From assembly GCA_964586835.1 (NCBI GenBank), contig CAZPIC010000005.1, positions 40,079 through 104,078 of the forward strand: DNA of 64,000 nt, given 5' to 3'. This DNA comes from CAZLYF01 sp964586835. GTDB taxonomy: Bacteria > Bacillota > Clostridia > Christensenellales > Aristaeellaceae. Made by a program: the position numbers and the translations under genes. Under the pieces are notes generated by a model. That model was not told the origin of the DNA. It ran no database searches and saw nothing but the letters and a program-made list of their open reading frames with translations. Position 1 is the stretch's first letter. Each line of letters begins with the position of its first letter. This document shows positions 44,559-53,220 of this stretch, piece after piece.

Positions 44559-45770
44559 TCACCGGATCAGCATGGTGACCAGGGTGATCACCATGCCCCC
44601 CGCGACGATGGACCCAAGCTGTCCCGACACGTTGGCGCTAGTGGCCTGCATCAGGACGAAGTTGTAGGGGTCTTCTTCTTTGGCCATCTTCTGGATCACC
44701 CGGGCGCTCATCGGGAAAGCGGAGATCCCTGCCGCGCCGATCATGGGGTTGACTTTTCGTTTCCGAAACAGGTTCAGTAACTTCGCAAACAGCACCCCGC
44801 CCGCGGTGTCAAACACAAAGGCAAAGAGCCCCAGTACCAGGATAAGTGCCGTATCCCACCTTAAAAAGCTGTCCGCTACCATTGTAGCGCCGATGGACAG
44901 GCCCAGCATGATGGTCACGAGGTTGGCGAGCTCGTTTTGGGCGGTTTTTGACAGGCGCTCCAGCACGCCGCACTCGCGCAGGAGGTTTCCAAACATGAGC
45001 GAGCCAACCAGGGGGACGCTCATGGGCACCAGGATGCCGGCCACCAGCGAGGCGATGATCGGAAACAGGATCAGCGCAAGCTTGGAGGCGCGCTTCTCAT
45101 GGTAATCCATACGGATCATGCGTTCCTGTTTGGTGGTGAGCGCGCGGATCACGGGCGGCTGGATCACAGGTACCAGCGACATGTAGCTGTATGCTGCGAC
45201 GGAGATGGGCGCCATATAATCCTGCAGCTTGAAGTGGTTGGCGACAAAGATCGTTGTCGGACCGTCGGCTGCGCCAATAATGCCAATGGCACTGGCAAGC
45301 CGCAGCACGATATTCGGCTCTGCCATCTGTGCGGGCGTCAGTACAAGCGGCAGAAGGAGGATGGAGACAAGAAACGTCGCGAAGATGCCAAACTGGGCTG
45401 CCGCACCGAAGAAAATCATGGCAGGGTCCTTCAGCAGGGGCGAAAAATCAATCATGGCACCGACAGCAATGAAGATCAGTACCGGAAACAACTCGTTTTT
45501 GATGCCCGCATCAAACAGCACCTTTAGAAACCCGGGCTCTTTTACGGTCCCCAGCGCTGCGGGCATGAGGGTCTCAAGAACCGGCGGGAGGTTTGCGAGG
45601 ATGGCTCCGAAACCGATGGGGAGAAGAAGAGCGGGTTCATAGTCTTTTCGGATGGCCAGATAGATCAGCGTGCCGGCGATGGCGAACATCACCGCCATCT
45701 TCAGGCCCGCTATTGAAAACAGGAACGAAACCCCAGAAAACAGGTCGCCTGTCAGCGCCGAAAAATCCAT
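44559..45770 (-). CDS. oadB: Sodium ion-translocating decarboxylase subunit beta
   Basis: A 403-residue membrane protein of the OadB/GcdB/MmdB family, which couples decarboxylation of a biotin-bound carboxylate to Na+ export. Characteristic segments include ALLLPIGFGAILANLP, LIFIAVGAMIDFSPLL, IGIIGAADGPTTIFVANH, APISVAAYSYMSLVPVIQPP and NPMIGAAGISAFPMSARV. ATG 45770 follows AGGGGGAG. The operon holds only this and the small OadG-like gene; the carboxyltransferase and biotin carrier are absent, so the substrate (oxaloacetate, methylmalonyl-CoA, glutaconyl-CoA) is open. Confidence 0.95.
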   Translation of the reverse strand: MDFSALTGDLFSGVSFLFSIAGLKMAVMFAIAGTLIYLAIRKDYEPALLLPIGFGAILANLPPVLETLMPAALGTVKEPGFLKVLFDAGIKNELFPVLIFIAVGAMIDFSPLLKDPAMIFFGAAAQFGIFATFLVSILLLPLVLTPAQMAEPNIVLRLASAIGIIGAADGPTTIFVANHFKLQDYMAPISVAAYSYMSLVPVIQPPVIRALTTKQERMIRMDYHEKRASKLALILFPIIASLVAGILVPMSVPLVGSLMFGNLLRECGVLERLSKTAQNELANLVTIMLGLSIGATMVADSFLRWDTALILVLGLFAFVFDTAGGVLFAKLLNLFRKRKVNPMIGAAGISAFPMSARVIQKMAKEEDPYNFVLMQATSANVSGQLGSIVAGGMVITLVTMLIR

Positions 45771-45874
45771 TTGCTTCTCCCCCTATACGACTTTGAACAA
45801 CCGCCTTGCGGCGCGCGGGCTACAGTGGGAGTGCGCAGTTTTTTGACTGCCACAAAGACACCGTAACGTGATGT

Positions 45875-45903
45875 ATTATAGGTAGGCGAGGGCGGAAACA
45901 CAA
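45875..45903 (-). promoter_or_regulatory. Promoter of oadB
   Basis: TTGTGT (complement of 45898-45903) and TATAAT (complement of 45875-45880) are 17 bp apart on the minus strand, about 100 bases before the oadB start. Confidence 0.65.
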
Positions 45904-46057
45904 GGATAGAGAAGCGTTGCAGGGGAGCCCGACCCGCCTTCTTGTGCGCGGAGGGGGCCTCCCATCCATGAGCCTTCCGCACCCGGATCCGCACACTGAG
46001 GCCAGGGAACGACAAAGGCTGGGCATGGCGGCGCAGGAGGAAGCCCGGTGGGACCTC

Positions 46058-47596
46058 TTAAAAAAGAGGTTGCCCGGTCATCTCATCGGGGACAGGAAGG
46101 CCCATGGCTTTGAGCATTGTGGGCGCGATGTCGCACAGCTGTCCGCCGCTTCGCAACGTTTCGCCTACAAGCTCCTTCGCGCAGGCGATGAAGGGGACGG
46201 GGTTGGTGGTATGGGCGGTGAAGGGTTCTCCCGTGCGGTAGTCGATCATCTGGTCAGCGTTGCCGTGATCCGCAGTGACAAACGCTCTGCCGCCAGCCCG
46301 AAGGATGGCATCCACCAGCAGGCCGACGCTCCGGTCCACCGTCCGGACGGCCTCAACGGCAGCAGCCATAACGCCGGTATGGCCCACCATGTCGCAGTTG
46401 GCGTAGTTGAGAATCATGACGTCATAGGTGCCACCCGCAATGAGCTCAAGCGCCTTTTCGGTGACCTCCGGGGCGCTCATCTCGGGCTTCAGGTCAAAGG
46501 TGGCCACCTTGCTGGAGGGGATGAGCACCCTGTCCTCGCCCTGGTTGGGGATCTCCTCACCGCCGTTGAAGAAGAAGGTGACGTGCGCATACTTTTGCGT
46601 CTCAGCGATGCGCAGCTGTGTTTTTCCAAGCGCCGACAGGTGCGCACCCAGGGTGTTGTCCAGGGCTTCGGGCAGGTTGACGACCTTGAGTCCCGTGAAA
46701 GTCTCGTCGTACTGGGTCATCGTGACATAGTGAAGCGGAATGAAGCCACGCCCGCGGGGAAAGGCGTCAAAGTCCTTTAAAATGAAAGCGCGTGTCAGCT
46801 GGCGCGCGCGGTCGGGCCTGAAGTTGAAGAAGACGACGCTGTCTCCGGGGTTCATCACCGCGATGGGGCCGCCGTTTTCCTCAATGACGGTGGGTTGAAT
46901 AAACTCGTCCGTCTCGCTGCGGGCATAGCTGTCCAGCACCGCACGCTCGGCGCTGCCGGCATGAAGGCCGGCGCCCAGCGCGATGGCGTCGTAACCGCGC
47001 TGCACTCGTGACCAAATATTGTCCCGGTCCATGCCCCAGTAGCGCCCCTGGACCGTCGCGACCCGCCCTGTGCCCATAGCGCGCATCTTTTCCTCCAGCT
47101 GTCGCATGAAGGTGATGCCGCTGGTGGGTGGCGTGTCGCGCCCGTCCATCAGGCAGTGGACGAAAACCCTGTCAAGGCCTTTCTGCTTGGCCATTTGCAG
47201 CAACGCGTAGAGGTGTTCGCTGTGGCTGTGCACCCCACCGTCACCCAGAAGTCCGATCAGATGCAGCGCCCTGCCGGCGCCCGCCGCGGCGTCCATGGCC
47301 CACTGGAGGGCTTCCTTTTTGAAGAAATCGCCGTTTTGGATGTCTCGGGTGATGCGGGTGAACTCCTGATAGACGACGCGGCCGGCACCTATGTTCAGGT
47401 GCCCAACTTCGCTGTTGCCCATCTGGCCGTCGGGGAGACCCACATCCATGCCGCTTGCGCCCAGGAGCGTGTGGGGGAAGTGGGCCCTCAGCCTGTCCAG
47501 CGCGGGGGTTCCGGCAGCCGCGATGGCGTTTCCTTCGGGGTTTGGATTGATGCCAAAGCCGTCCATGATGATCAGGGCGGTCAGGGTTTTGTGCAT
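46058..47596 (-). CDS. gpmI: 2,3-bisphosphoglycerate-independent phosphoglycerate mutase
   Basis: A 512-residue metalloenzyme of the alkaline-phosphatase superfamily interconverting 3- and 2-phosphoglycerate. Seen are LIIMDGFGIN (metal Asp), the phosphoserine region DGQMGNSEVGHLNIGAGR, FVHCLMDGRDTPP, FFNFRPDRARQLT, NYANCDMVGHTG and FVTADHGNADQM. Start 47596 follows AAAGGATGG; an in-frame extension to 47635 overlaps tpiA and is unlikely. It is last in pgk-tpiA-gpmI. GAPDH and enolase are not in the window. Confidence 0.96.
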   Translation of the reverse strand: MHKTLTALIIMDGFGINPNPEGNAIAAAGTPALDRLRAHFPHTLLGASGMDVGLPDGQMGNSEVGHLNIGAGRVVYQEFTRITRDIQNGDFFKKEALQWAMDAAAGAGRALHLIGLLGDGGVHSHSEHLYALLQMAKQKGLDRVFVHCLMDGRDTPPTSGITFMRQLEEKMRAMGTGRVATVQGRYWGMDRDNIWSRVQRGYDAIALGAGLHAGSAERAVLDSYARSETDEFIQPTVIEENGGPIAVMNPGDSVVFFNFRPDRARQLTRAFILKDFDAFPRGRGFIPLHYVTMTQYDETFTGLKVVNLPEALDNTLGAHLSALGKTQLRIAETQKYAHVTFFFNGGEEIPNQGEDRVLIPSSKVATFDLKPEMSAPEVTEKALELIAGGTYDVMILNYANCDMVGHTGVMAAAVEAVRTVDRSVGLLVDAILRAGGRAFVTADHGNADQMIDYRTGEPFTAHTTNPVPFIACAKELVGETLRSGGQLCDIAPTMLKAMGLPVPDEMTGQPLF

Positions 47597-47631
47597 GCTG
47601 CCATCCTTTCGGCATTCGATGGGTTCCTGTG

Positions 47632-48384
47632 TCATGCGTCGTAGTTGACCACGGCGGCAAAATCCTCTGCTTTCAGGGAAGCGCCGCCGATGAGGCCGCC
47701 ATCAATCTCACTCTGGGCCATGAGGCCCTTCACGTTTTTTGGATTCATGCTGCCGCCATACTGGATGCGGACGCGGTTTGCAACTTTTTTTCCATACTTG
47801 CCGGCGATCGCCGCGCGGATGACGCCGATGGTTTCGTTGGCCTGCTCATCGGTGGCGGTCAGCCCGGTGCCAATGGCCCAGACAGGCTCGTAAGCGATGA
47901 CCACTGTGGATACCTGCTCGGGTGCAAGCCCCGTCAGGGCGATGAGGGTCTGGCTTGTGACCAGGGCTTCCGTGTAGCCTGCCTCGCGCTGCTCCCGACG
48001 TTCGCCCACGCAGATGATGGGCGTAAGCCCGGCGTCCACCGCGGCGCGCACGCGCAGGTTGACGGTCTCGTCGGTCTCACCAAAGTACTGGCGGCGTTCG
48101 CTGTGGCCAATGATGACGTATTTGACACCACACGCAAGGAGCATCGGGGCACTGAGCTCCCCAGTATAGGCGCCGGACGCGCTCCAATGTACGTTTTGCG
48201 CACCAAGCTGCATTTTGCTGCCCCGGATGGCCTTGCGGGCTGCGTCATAGTCCGTCGCCGGTACGCAGACGACGACGGTAGCCCTGGCTCCCTGCACGAG
48301 AGGTTTGAGCTCCTTGAGGAGTTCGCTGGCCTCCGAAGGGGTCTTGTTCATTTTCCAGTTACCCGCGATAATGGGTTTTCGCAT
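47632..48384 (-). CDS. tpiA: Triosephosphate isomerase
   Basis: A 250-residue TIM barrel interconverting dihydroxyacetone phosphate and glyceraldehyde 3-phosphate. AGNWKMNKT holds the catalytic Lys, IIGHSERRQYFGE the catalytic His, and VIAYEPVWAIGTG the catalytic Glu; the phosphate loop is IQYGGSMNPKN. The ribosome-binding site GGAGAGACC precedes ATG 48384. It sits between pgk and gpmI with short gaps, so one glycolytic operon is likely. Confidence 0.97.
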   Translation of the reverse strand: MRKPIIAGNWKMNKTPSEASELLKELKPLVQGARATVVVCVPATDYDAARKAIRGSKMQLGAQNVHWSASGAYTGELSAPMLLACGVKYVIIGHSERRQYFGETDETVNLRVRAAVDAGLTPIICVGERREQREAGYTEALVTSQTLIALTGLAPEQVSTVVIAYEPVWAIGTGLTATDEQANETIGVIRAAIAGKYGKKVANRVRIQYGGSMNPKNVKGLMAQSEIDGGLIGGASLKAEDFAAVVNYDA

Positions 48385-48410
48385 GGTCTCTCCTTTGTGG
48401 GGGAAAGGGA

Positions 48411-49625
48411 TTAGCCCCTGTCCCCGGGTCCTGTCCTGCCTGCCAGATCGTTCAGCGCAGCAACGCCGGGCAATGTGAGCCCTTCCAGGAACTCCAGCGA
48501 CGCGCCGCCGCCTGTGGAGATATGGTTGATGCGGTCCGCGAGGCCAAACTGCACCACTGCAGCCGCGCTGTCGCCGCCACCTACGATGGTGGTGGCGCTG
48601 CTTTCAGCCATCGCTTGGGCGACGGCTTCGGTGCCGTGGCTAAAATTGGAAAACTCGAACACGCCCATCGGGCCATTCCAGACAACCGTTCCTGCCTTGC
48701 GGATTTCCGCAGCGAAGAGCTCCCGGGTGGCGGGGCCGATGTCCAGGCCCATCCATCCCTCAGGAATCTGGTCAGCGGCGACAAGCCTGGAGGCTACGTC
48801 GTTTGAAAAGGTCTCTGTGATGACAATGTCGAGGGGCAGCAGCAACCTGACGCCCTTCGCTTGCGCTTTTTCGAGCATCTCTTTGGCGTAAGGGATCCTA
48901 TCCTCCTCCAGGAGGCTGGTCCCGATATGTCCGCCCTTGGCTTTCTCAAACGTGAAGGCCATGCCGCCACCGATGATGAGAGCATCCACCTTGTCCAGCA
49001 GGTTGTTGATCACGCCGATCTTGTCGGAGACCTTTGCGCCGCCCAGGATCGCGACAAAGGGTCTGTCCGGATTGTCCAAGGCTTTGCCCAGGTATTTGAG
49101 CTCCTTCTCGATCAGGAAACCGGAAACCGCGGGAAGGAAGTGGGCAACACCCTCGGTGCTCGCATGGGCACGGTGTGCCGTGCCGAAGGCATCGTTCACG
49201 TAGACCTCTGCGTAGGAGGCAAGCTTTTTCGCAAAGGCGGGGTCATTCTTTTCCTCTTCTTTGTGGAAGCGAAGGTTCTCAAGCAGGGCGACCTCGCCCT
49301 GTTTGAGGGAAGCAAGCGTCCTGTCCGCGTCGGGGCCTATCACGTCTTTGGCCATCTTCACATCCTGGCCCAGGAGTTCAGACAGCCTGGCCGCAACCGG
49401 GGCCAGGGAGTACTTCCTGTTGAACTCCCCCTTGGGGCGGCCCATGTGGCTGCACAGCACCGTCTTTGCGCCGCAGCCTATCAGGTAGCGTATCGTGGGA
49501 AGGGCGCCTTGAATGCGGCTGTCATCGCTGATACGCCCTTCTGCGTTCATGGGCACATTGAAGTCCACGCGCACAAGGACGCGCTTGCCCGCCAGGTCTA
49601 TGTCCCTGACCGTTTTCTTGTCCAT
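48411..49625 (-). CDS. pgk: Phosphoglycerate kinase
   Basis: A 404-residue two-domain kinase for the ATP-forming step of lower glycolysis. RVLVRVDFNVPM is the N-terminal signature, SHMGRPKG and AHASTEGVAHFLP follow, and the C-terminal nucleotide domain has LGGAKVSDKIGVI, GGGMAFTF, WNGPMGVFE and GGGDSAAAV with STGGGASLEFLEG. First gene of pgk-tpiA-gpmI. Its leader of about 80 bases contains a GC hairpin (49675-49682 with 49692-49699). Confidence 0.97.
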   Translation of the reverse strand: MDKKTVRDIDLAGKRVLVRVDFNVPMNAEGRISDDSRIQGALPTIRYLIGCGAKTVLCSHMGRPKGEFNRKYSLAPVAARLSELLGQDVKMAKDVIGPDADRTLASLKQGEVALLENLRFHKEEEKNDPAFAKKLASYAEVYVNDAFGTAHRAHASTEGVAHFLPAVSGFLIEKELKYLGKALDNPDRPFVAILGGAKVSDKIGVINNLLDKVDALIIGGGMAFTFEKAKGGHIGTSLLEEDRIPYAKEMLEKAQAKGVRLLLPLDIVITETFSNDVASRLVAADQIPEGWMGLDIGPATRELFAAEIRKAGTVVWNGPMGVFEFSNFSHGTEAVAQAMAESSATTIVGGGDSAAAVVQFGLADRINHISTGGGASLEFLEGLTLPGVAALNDLAGRTGPGDRG

Positions 49626-49708
49626 TGGAGGTTCTCCTTGCTGTGTTGCTTTGTGGGGATCGCACGCCCCAACGCGGCTGCGAACGCGGTCCGCAGCCGA
49701 CAGGCGCG

Positions 49709-49737
49709 ATTATATAGGATGGGCCGGGTCGCGGCAA
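49709..49737 (-). promoter_or_regulatory. Promoter of pgk-tpiA-gpmI
   Basis: TTGCCG (complement of 49732-49737) and TATAAT (complement of 49709-49714) are 17 bp apart. It shares the TTGC-type -35 of other promoters here but lacks the GGTACGCC octamer. Confidence 0.75.
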
Positions 49738-49762
49738 GGGCGGTTGCGCCTTGTTCGACTGC

Positions 49763-50107
49763 TTAGCCCATGGTCTCCTTCAAGTGCCGGCCGCCCAGCA
49801 GGTGGAAATGCAGGTGGCGGACGCTCTGGCACCCGTGGCTGCCCACATTGGATACCAGGCGGTAGCCTGAGAAGGCAACGCCCTCTGTTCCTGCGATGAC
49901 AGTGGCTGCTCTTAGGCAGGCGGCCAGCGCCTTGTCGGACAGCCCATCCAGCCCGTCAAGACCGGAAACGTGGACCCGGGGCACAATCAGCACATGGACG
50001 GGAGCCTGGGGCTGGATGTCCCGAAAAGCGACGACATGAGGGTCCTCATAGATTTTCTCGGAAGGGATTTCGCCGGATACAATCCGGCAGAACAGACAAT
50101 CGTGCAT
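49763..50107 (-). CDS. HIT family (Hint-type) nucleotide hydrolase
   Basis: A 114-residue protein with the catalytic His triad HLHFHLLGG and CLFCRIVSGEIPSEKIYED at the N-terminus, with two Cys that may bind zinc. Hint enzymes hydrolyse purine nucleoside phosphoramidates. Two adjacent ATGs follow AAAGGAG; the second (50107) has the better spacing. It is last in prmA-rsmE-mtaB-HIT. Confidence 0.93.
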   Translation of the reverse strand: MHDCLFCRIVSGEIPSEKIYEDPHVVAFRDIQPQAPVHVLIVPRVHVSGLDGLDGLSDKALAACLRAATVIAGTEGVAFSGYRLVSNVGSHGCQSVRHLHFHLLGGRHLKETMG

Positions 50108-50122
50108 CATGCTCTCCTTTCG

Positions 50123-51460
50123 TTACCCGGGCATGCCCGCGGGCGGGCAGACGCTGCCTATGCAGCTGCCGCTCCTGTAGCTTTCAAGCAGCACGGGACG
50201 GATGCTGCCTCCATGGGCGCCGCGGGCATGGAGGGGCAGGTATTGGGGGGTATAACCCCTTGAAAAGCCGTCCTCTTCCTCTTCAAATAAAACCTCCTGC
50301 ACAGAACCCACAAGGGCCTGAGCATATGTCGCCGCAAGTTCTGCGCCAAGGGCTGACAGCTTGCGGGCACGGGCATCCTTCACGTGAGGAGGGAGTTGTC
50401 CGGGCATCGAGGCGGCCTCCGTTCCTTCCCGCGGGCTGAAGGGGAAGACGTGCATGCGCGAAAAGCCGATGCGGCGGCAAAAGGCCAGGGTTTCCTGAAA
50501 CTCGGCTTCCGTCTCGCCCGGGAAACCTGTCATGACATCGGTTGTGAGAGCGCAGAGGGGGAAGGCGGCGCGCAGACGCTCCGCGGCGGCCAGAAAGCCT
50601 GTGACGGTATAGCGCCGGCGCATGCGTCCGAGCACCGTGTCGCTACCCGATTGCAGCGACAGATGAAACTGAGGGCAGACCTTGGGCAGGGCAGCGAGCT
50701 CCCGGACAAAGGTCTCCGTCATGGTGCGCGGCTCGAGGGAGCTTAACCGGATGCGCTGCAGGCCAGGTGCCTCATGCACCGCCTGGATGGCATCCAAAAG
50801 CGTGGGGCCGGAGAGGTCCTGCCCGTAGCTTCCCAGGTGGATGCCGGTCAGAACGAATTCCCGGTAGCCCGCATTGCCCAGGCGCCATGCTTCCGCTCGG
50901 ATGTCTTCAAGCCCGCGGGAGCGAACGCTCCCGCGCACGGAAGGAATGGTGCAGTAAGCGCAGTGGGCGTCGCAGCCTTCCTGGATTTTTATCAGGGCAC
51001 GGGTGTGGCCCTCGTTGGCGGACACGCAGAGCGGCTCAAAGGCCTGGCCTTGAAGGTCGCACACAGCCGAAAGCCCCCGGTCTGTGCGAACGGCTTCATC
51101 AAGCAGGTGGACGACCCGAGCACGGTCCCGGTTGCCAATGACAAGCCTTGCCCCGGTTTCAAGCAGCTTTTCCGCGTCACGCTGCGCAAGGCAGCCCGCC
51201 ACGATGACATCTGCTGCGGGGTTTTGCCGCAGGGCCCGTCTCAGTGCCTGCAGGCTCTTTCGCTCGCCTGTGCCGGTGACGATGCAGGTGTTGATGACAT
51301 ATACGTCCGCCCGGTCTGTGAAGCGCCGGCGTTTGTAGCCTGCTCGCTCAAACAACTCCAGCATCGCCTGGCTGTCATACTGGTTGACCTTGCACCCCAG
51401 CGTCAGGAAGGCGACGGTCTTTCCAAACTGCACCGAAGCGCAGGGGTTTGCGCTACTCAT
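50123..51460 (-). CDS. mtaB: tRNA (N6-threonylcarbamoyladenosine-37-C2)-methylthiotransferase
   Basis: A 445-residue radical-SAM enzyme that makes ms2t6A37 in tRNAs reading ANN codons. The N-terminal UPF0004 domain carries LGCKVNQYDSQ, NTCIVT and GCLAQR with three iron-sulfur Cys. The radical-SAM motif is CDAHCAYCTIP, followed by VLTGIHLGSYG and FHLSLQSGSDTVLGRMRR, typical of MtaB (YqeV) rather than MiaB or RimO. The C-terminus fits a TRAM domain. It overlaps rsmE by 8 bases. Confidence 0.94.
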   Translation of the reverse strand: MSSANPCASVQFGKTVAFLTLGCKVNQYDSQAMLELFERAGYKRRRFTDRADVYVINTCIVTGTGERKSLQALRRALRQNPAADVIVAGCLAQRDAEKLLETGARLVIGNRDRARVVHLLDEAVRTDRGLSAVCDLQGQAFEPLCVSANEGHTRALIKIQEGCDAHCAYCTIPSVRGSVRSRGLEDIRAEAWRLGNAGYREFVLTGIHLGSYGQDLSGPTLLDAIQAVHEAPGLQRIRLSSLEPRTMTETFVRELAALPKVCPQFHLSLQSGSDTVLGRMRRRYTVTGFLAAAERLRAAFPLCALTTDVMTGFPGETEAEFQETLAFCRRIGFSRMHVFPFSPREGTEAASMPGQLPPHVKDARARKLSALGAELAATYAQALVGSVQEVLFEEEEDGFSRGYTPQYLPLHARGAHGGSIRPVLLESYRSGSCIGSVCPPAGMPG

Positions 51461-52175
51461 GGGAGGGTTCCATATCCCCGGAAAGGGCTAGCAACATCAC
51501 GGTGGCGGCCAGACCGGCTGTCTCGGTCCTGAAGATACGTGGCCCCAGGCTGACAGGCCGCGCGGGCAGGAAGGCAAGCTCCTCCCGGCCGATGCCGCCT
51601 TCCGGCCCGATGACAATGGCGACGTCTCTCTCGCCGGTCAGGGCGGCGGAAAGGGGGACGCTACGCTCCTCCTCCCAGGGTACCAGCGCGAGCTGGTGTC
51701 CCGCAAGCCGCACGCAAAGCTCCTGAAAGCTGATACAATCCGCGACCTGAGGCAGTTCTGTCCTGAAGGCCTGCATGGCGGCCTCCCGGCTTATTTTTCG
51801 CCAGCGTTGAAGGCGGCGGGACAGGCTGTCGGGATCGGGCTCCACACAGCATCGCTTCATCAGGCAGGGGACGATGGTGGCCACGCCCGCCTCGGCGCAC
51901 TTCTGTACGACATAGTCCATCCGGTCCCCCTTGGGCAGGGCCTGGTAGAGGGTGATGCGCGTTTTGGGCTCCGTGGAGGGAAGCTCGCGCAGGATGCGGG
52001 CGAGAAGGCCCGCCCCGCCCTGTTCCAGCCTCGCCAAATAACGGTGGCCACTGGAGGCAATGGTGATGCTATCACCGGGAACCAGCCGCAGCGCGCGCAG
52101 CGCGTGCCGGACGTCTTCAGGGGCGATGGGCGCTACATCCCCCGAAAGCTCCCCGGCAAAAAAGCAGGGGCTCAC
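51453..52175 (-). CDS. rsmE: 16S rRNA (uracil-1498-N3)-methyltransferase
   Basis: A 240-residue SPOUT methyltransferase. The N-terminal PUA-like part is followed by ITLYQALPKGDRMDYVVQKCAEAGV, RWRKISREAAMQAFRTELPQV and the knot motif IVIGPEGGIGREEL with LGPRIFRTETAGLAA, all typical of RsmE. It starts with GTG overlapping the prmA stop (GTGA at 52172-52175). It works on assembled 30S subunits. Confidence 0.95.
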   Translation of the reverse strand: MSPCFFAGELSGDVAPIAPEDVRHALRALRLVPGDSITIASSGHRYLARLEQGGAGLLARILRELPSTEPKTRITLYQALPKGDRMDYVVQKCAEAGVATIVPCLMKRCCVEPDPDSLSRRLQRWRKISREAAMQAFRTELPQVADCISFQELCVRLAGHQLALVPWEEERSVPLSAALTGERDVAIVIGPEGGIGREELAFLPARPVSLGPRIFRTETAGLAATVMLLALSGDMEPSHE

Positions 52176-53113
52176 GCGCTCCCCACAGTGTCAGCTATCG
52201 CAGCCAGCGCGACCCAGGCGCCGCGACGCCCGGCGTCAATGACCCGAAAGCCCGCCGTCGTGAGTGCTCCGCGCACGTCCGCTTCCCTCTCTCTGAGGAT
52301 GCCGGAGCACACGAACACGGACCCGGGCTTAAGATGCTGTACAAGCGGAGAGGCAAGTGCGATGATCGCGTCCGCCAGGATGTTGGCAGTGGCCAGGCTG
52401 TAAAGCCCTTTTATTCCGCTGAGAAGATCACCGCGGCGGGCTTCCACGATGCCTTCAAGACCGTTTGAACGTATGTTTTCGCGCGCCACGCGGACAGCGA
52501 CCGGGTCCAGGTCGATGGCCAGCACCCTCTCAGCACCTAAAAGCGCGGCGGCGATGGCCAGGATGCCACTGCCTGTGCCCACATCCAGCATGGGACCCGG
52601 GCGCCAGTGCTTTTCGATCAGCTCAAGGCACAGCGCTGTCGTTTCGTGCGTTCCTGTGCCAAAGGCCATTCCCGGATCCAGCTCAATGATCAGGTCTCCA
52701 ACCTGGGGCGTATATTCTTCCCAGCTGGGCTTAACCACCAGACGCCTGCCGATGCGCAGGGGCTTGTAGTACTGCTTCCAGTATTCTGCCCAGTCTTCCT
52801 CGCGGACGGTGCCGAAGCTCACGGTCAGGGTGCCCGCCCGGCCATCCATGCGCTCTTTCAGGAGCTCAAGCTCCTGAAGCGCCTTTTGATACGCCTCGCC
52901 CGTCGCGAACCAGGCCTTGACCACCGCGTCCTCAGGCAGGTCGCTCCAGAGGGCGGGGTCGATGAGCTCCCACGAGGCTGAGAGCGCCTTCTGCGCGGGG
53001 ATGTCATTGCGGTCGAGGATCTGTGTGCCCTCGGCGCCCGCGCGTATCAGTGCTTCCGAAACCAGGTCCGCCCCAAAGGTGTTGCTCGCTACGCTCAGCT
53101 CTGTCCAATCCAT
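52172..53113 (-). CDS. prmA: Ribosomal protein L11 methyltransferase
   Basis: A 313-residue enzyme trimethylating L11. The N-terminal recognition domain ends in WAEYWKQYYKPLRIG and VKPSWEEY, followed by LDPGMAFGTGTHETT, the SAM site MLDVGTGSGILAIAA and the NILAD motif (ATANILADAII). ATG 53113 follows GGAGGGACGT and gives a normal length; an extension to 53170 would run through the promoter. First gene of an operon of translation-related enzymes. Confidence 0.96.
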   Translation of the reverse strand: MDWTELSVASNTFGADLVSEALIRAGAEGTQILDRNDIPAQKALSASWELIDPALWSDLPEDAVVKAWFATGEAYQKALQELELLKERMDGRAGTLTVSFGTVREEDWAEYWKQYYKPLRIGRRLVVKPSWEEYTPQVGDLIIELDPGMAFGTGTHETTALCLELIEKHWRPGPMLDVGTGSGILAIAAALLGAERVLAIDLDPVAVRVARENIRSNGLEGIVEARRGDLLSGIKGLYSLATANILADAIIALASPLVQHLKPGSVFVCSGILREREADVRGALTTAGFRVIDAGRRGAWVALAAIADTVGSA

Positions 53114-53140
53114 ACGTCCCTCCGCGAGTGGCAGGCACAG

Positions 53141-53170
53141 AGTATAGCGCCTTCGTTGCCACAAGCGCAA
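53141..53170 (-). promoter_or_regulatory. Promoter of prmA-rsmE-mtaB-HIT
   Basis: TTGCGC (complement of 53165-53170) and TATACT (complement of 53141-53146) are 18 bp apart. AGGTACGCC lies 6 bp upstream of the -35 box (octamer = complement of 53177-53184), as in three other promoters of this window. Confidence 0.7.
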
Positions 53171-53220
53171 CGCATTGGCGTACCTGAATGCATGGGATGC
53201 GAAGGAGGAAGGCGCGCCTT

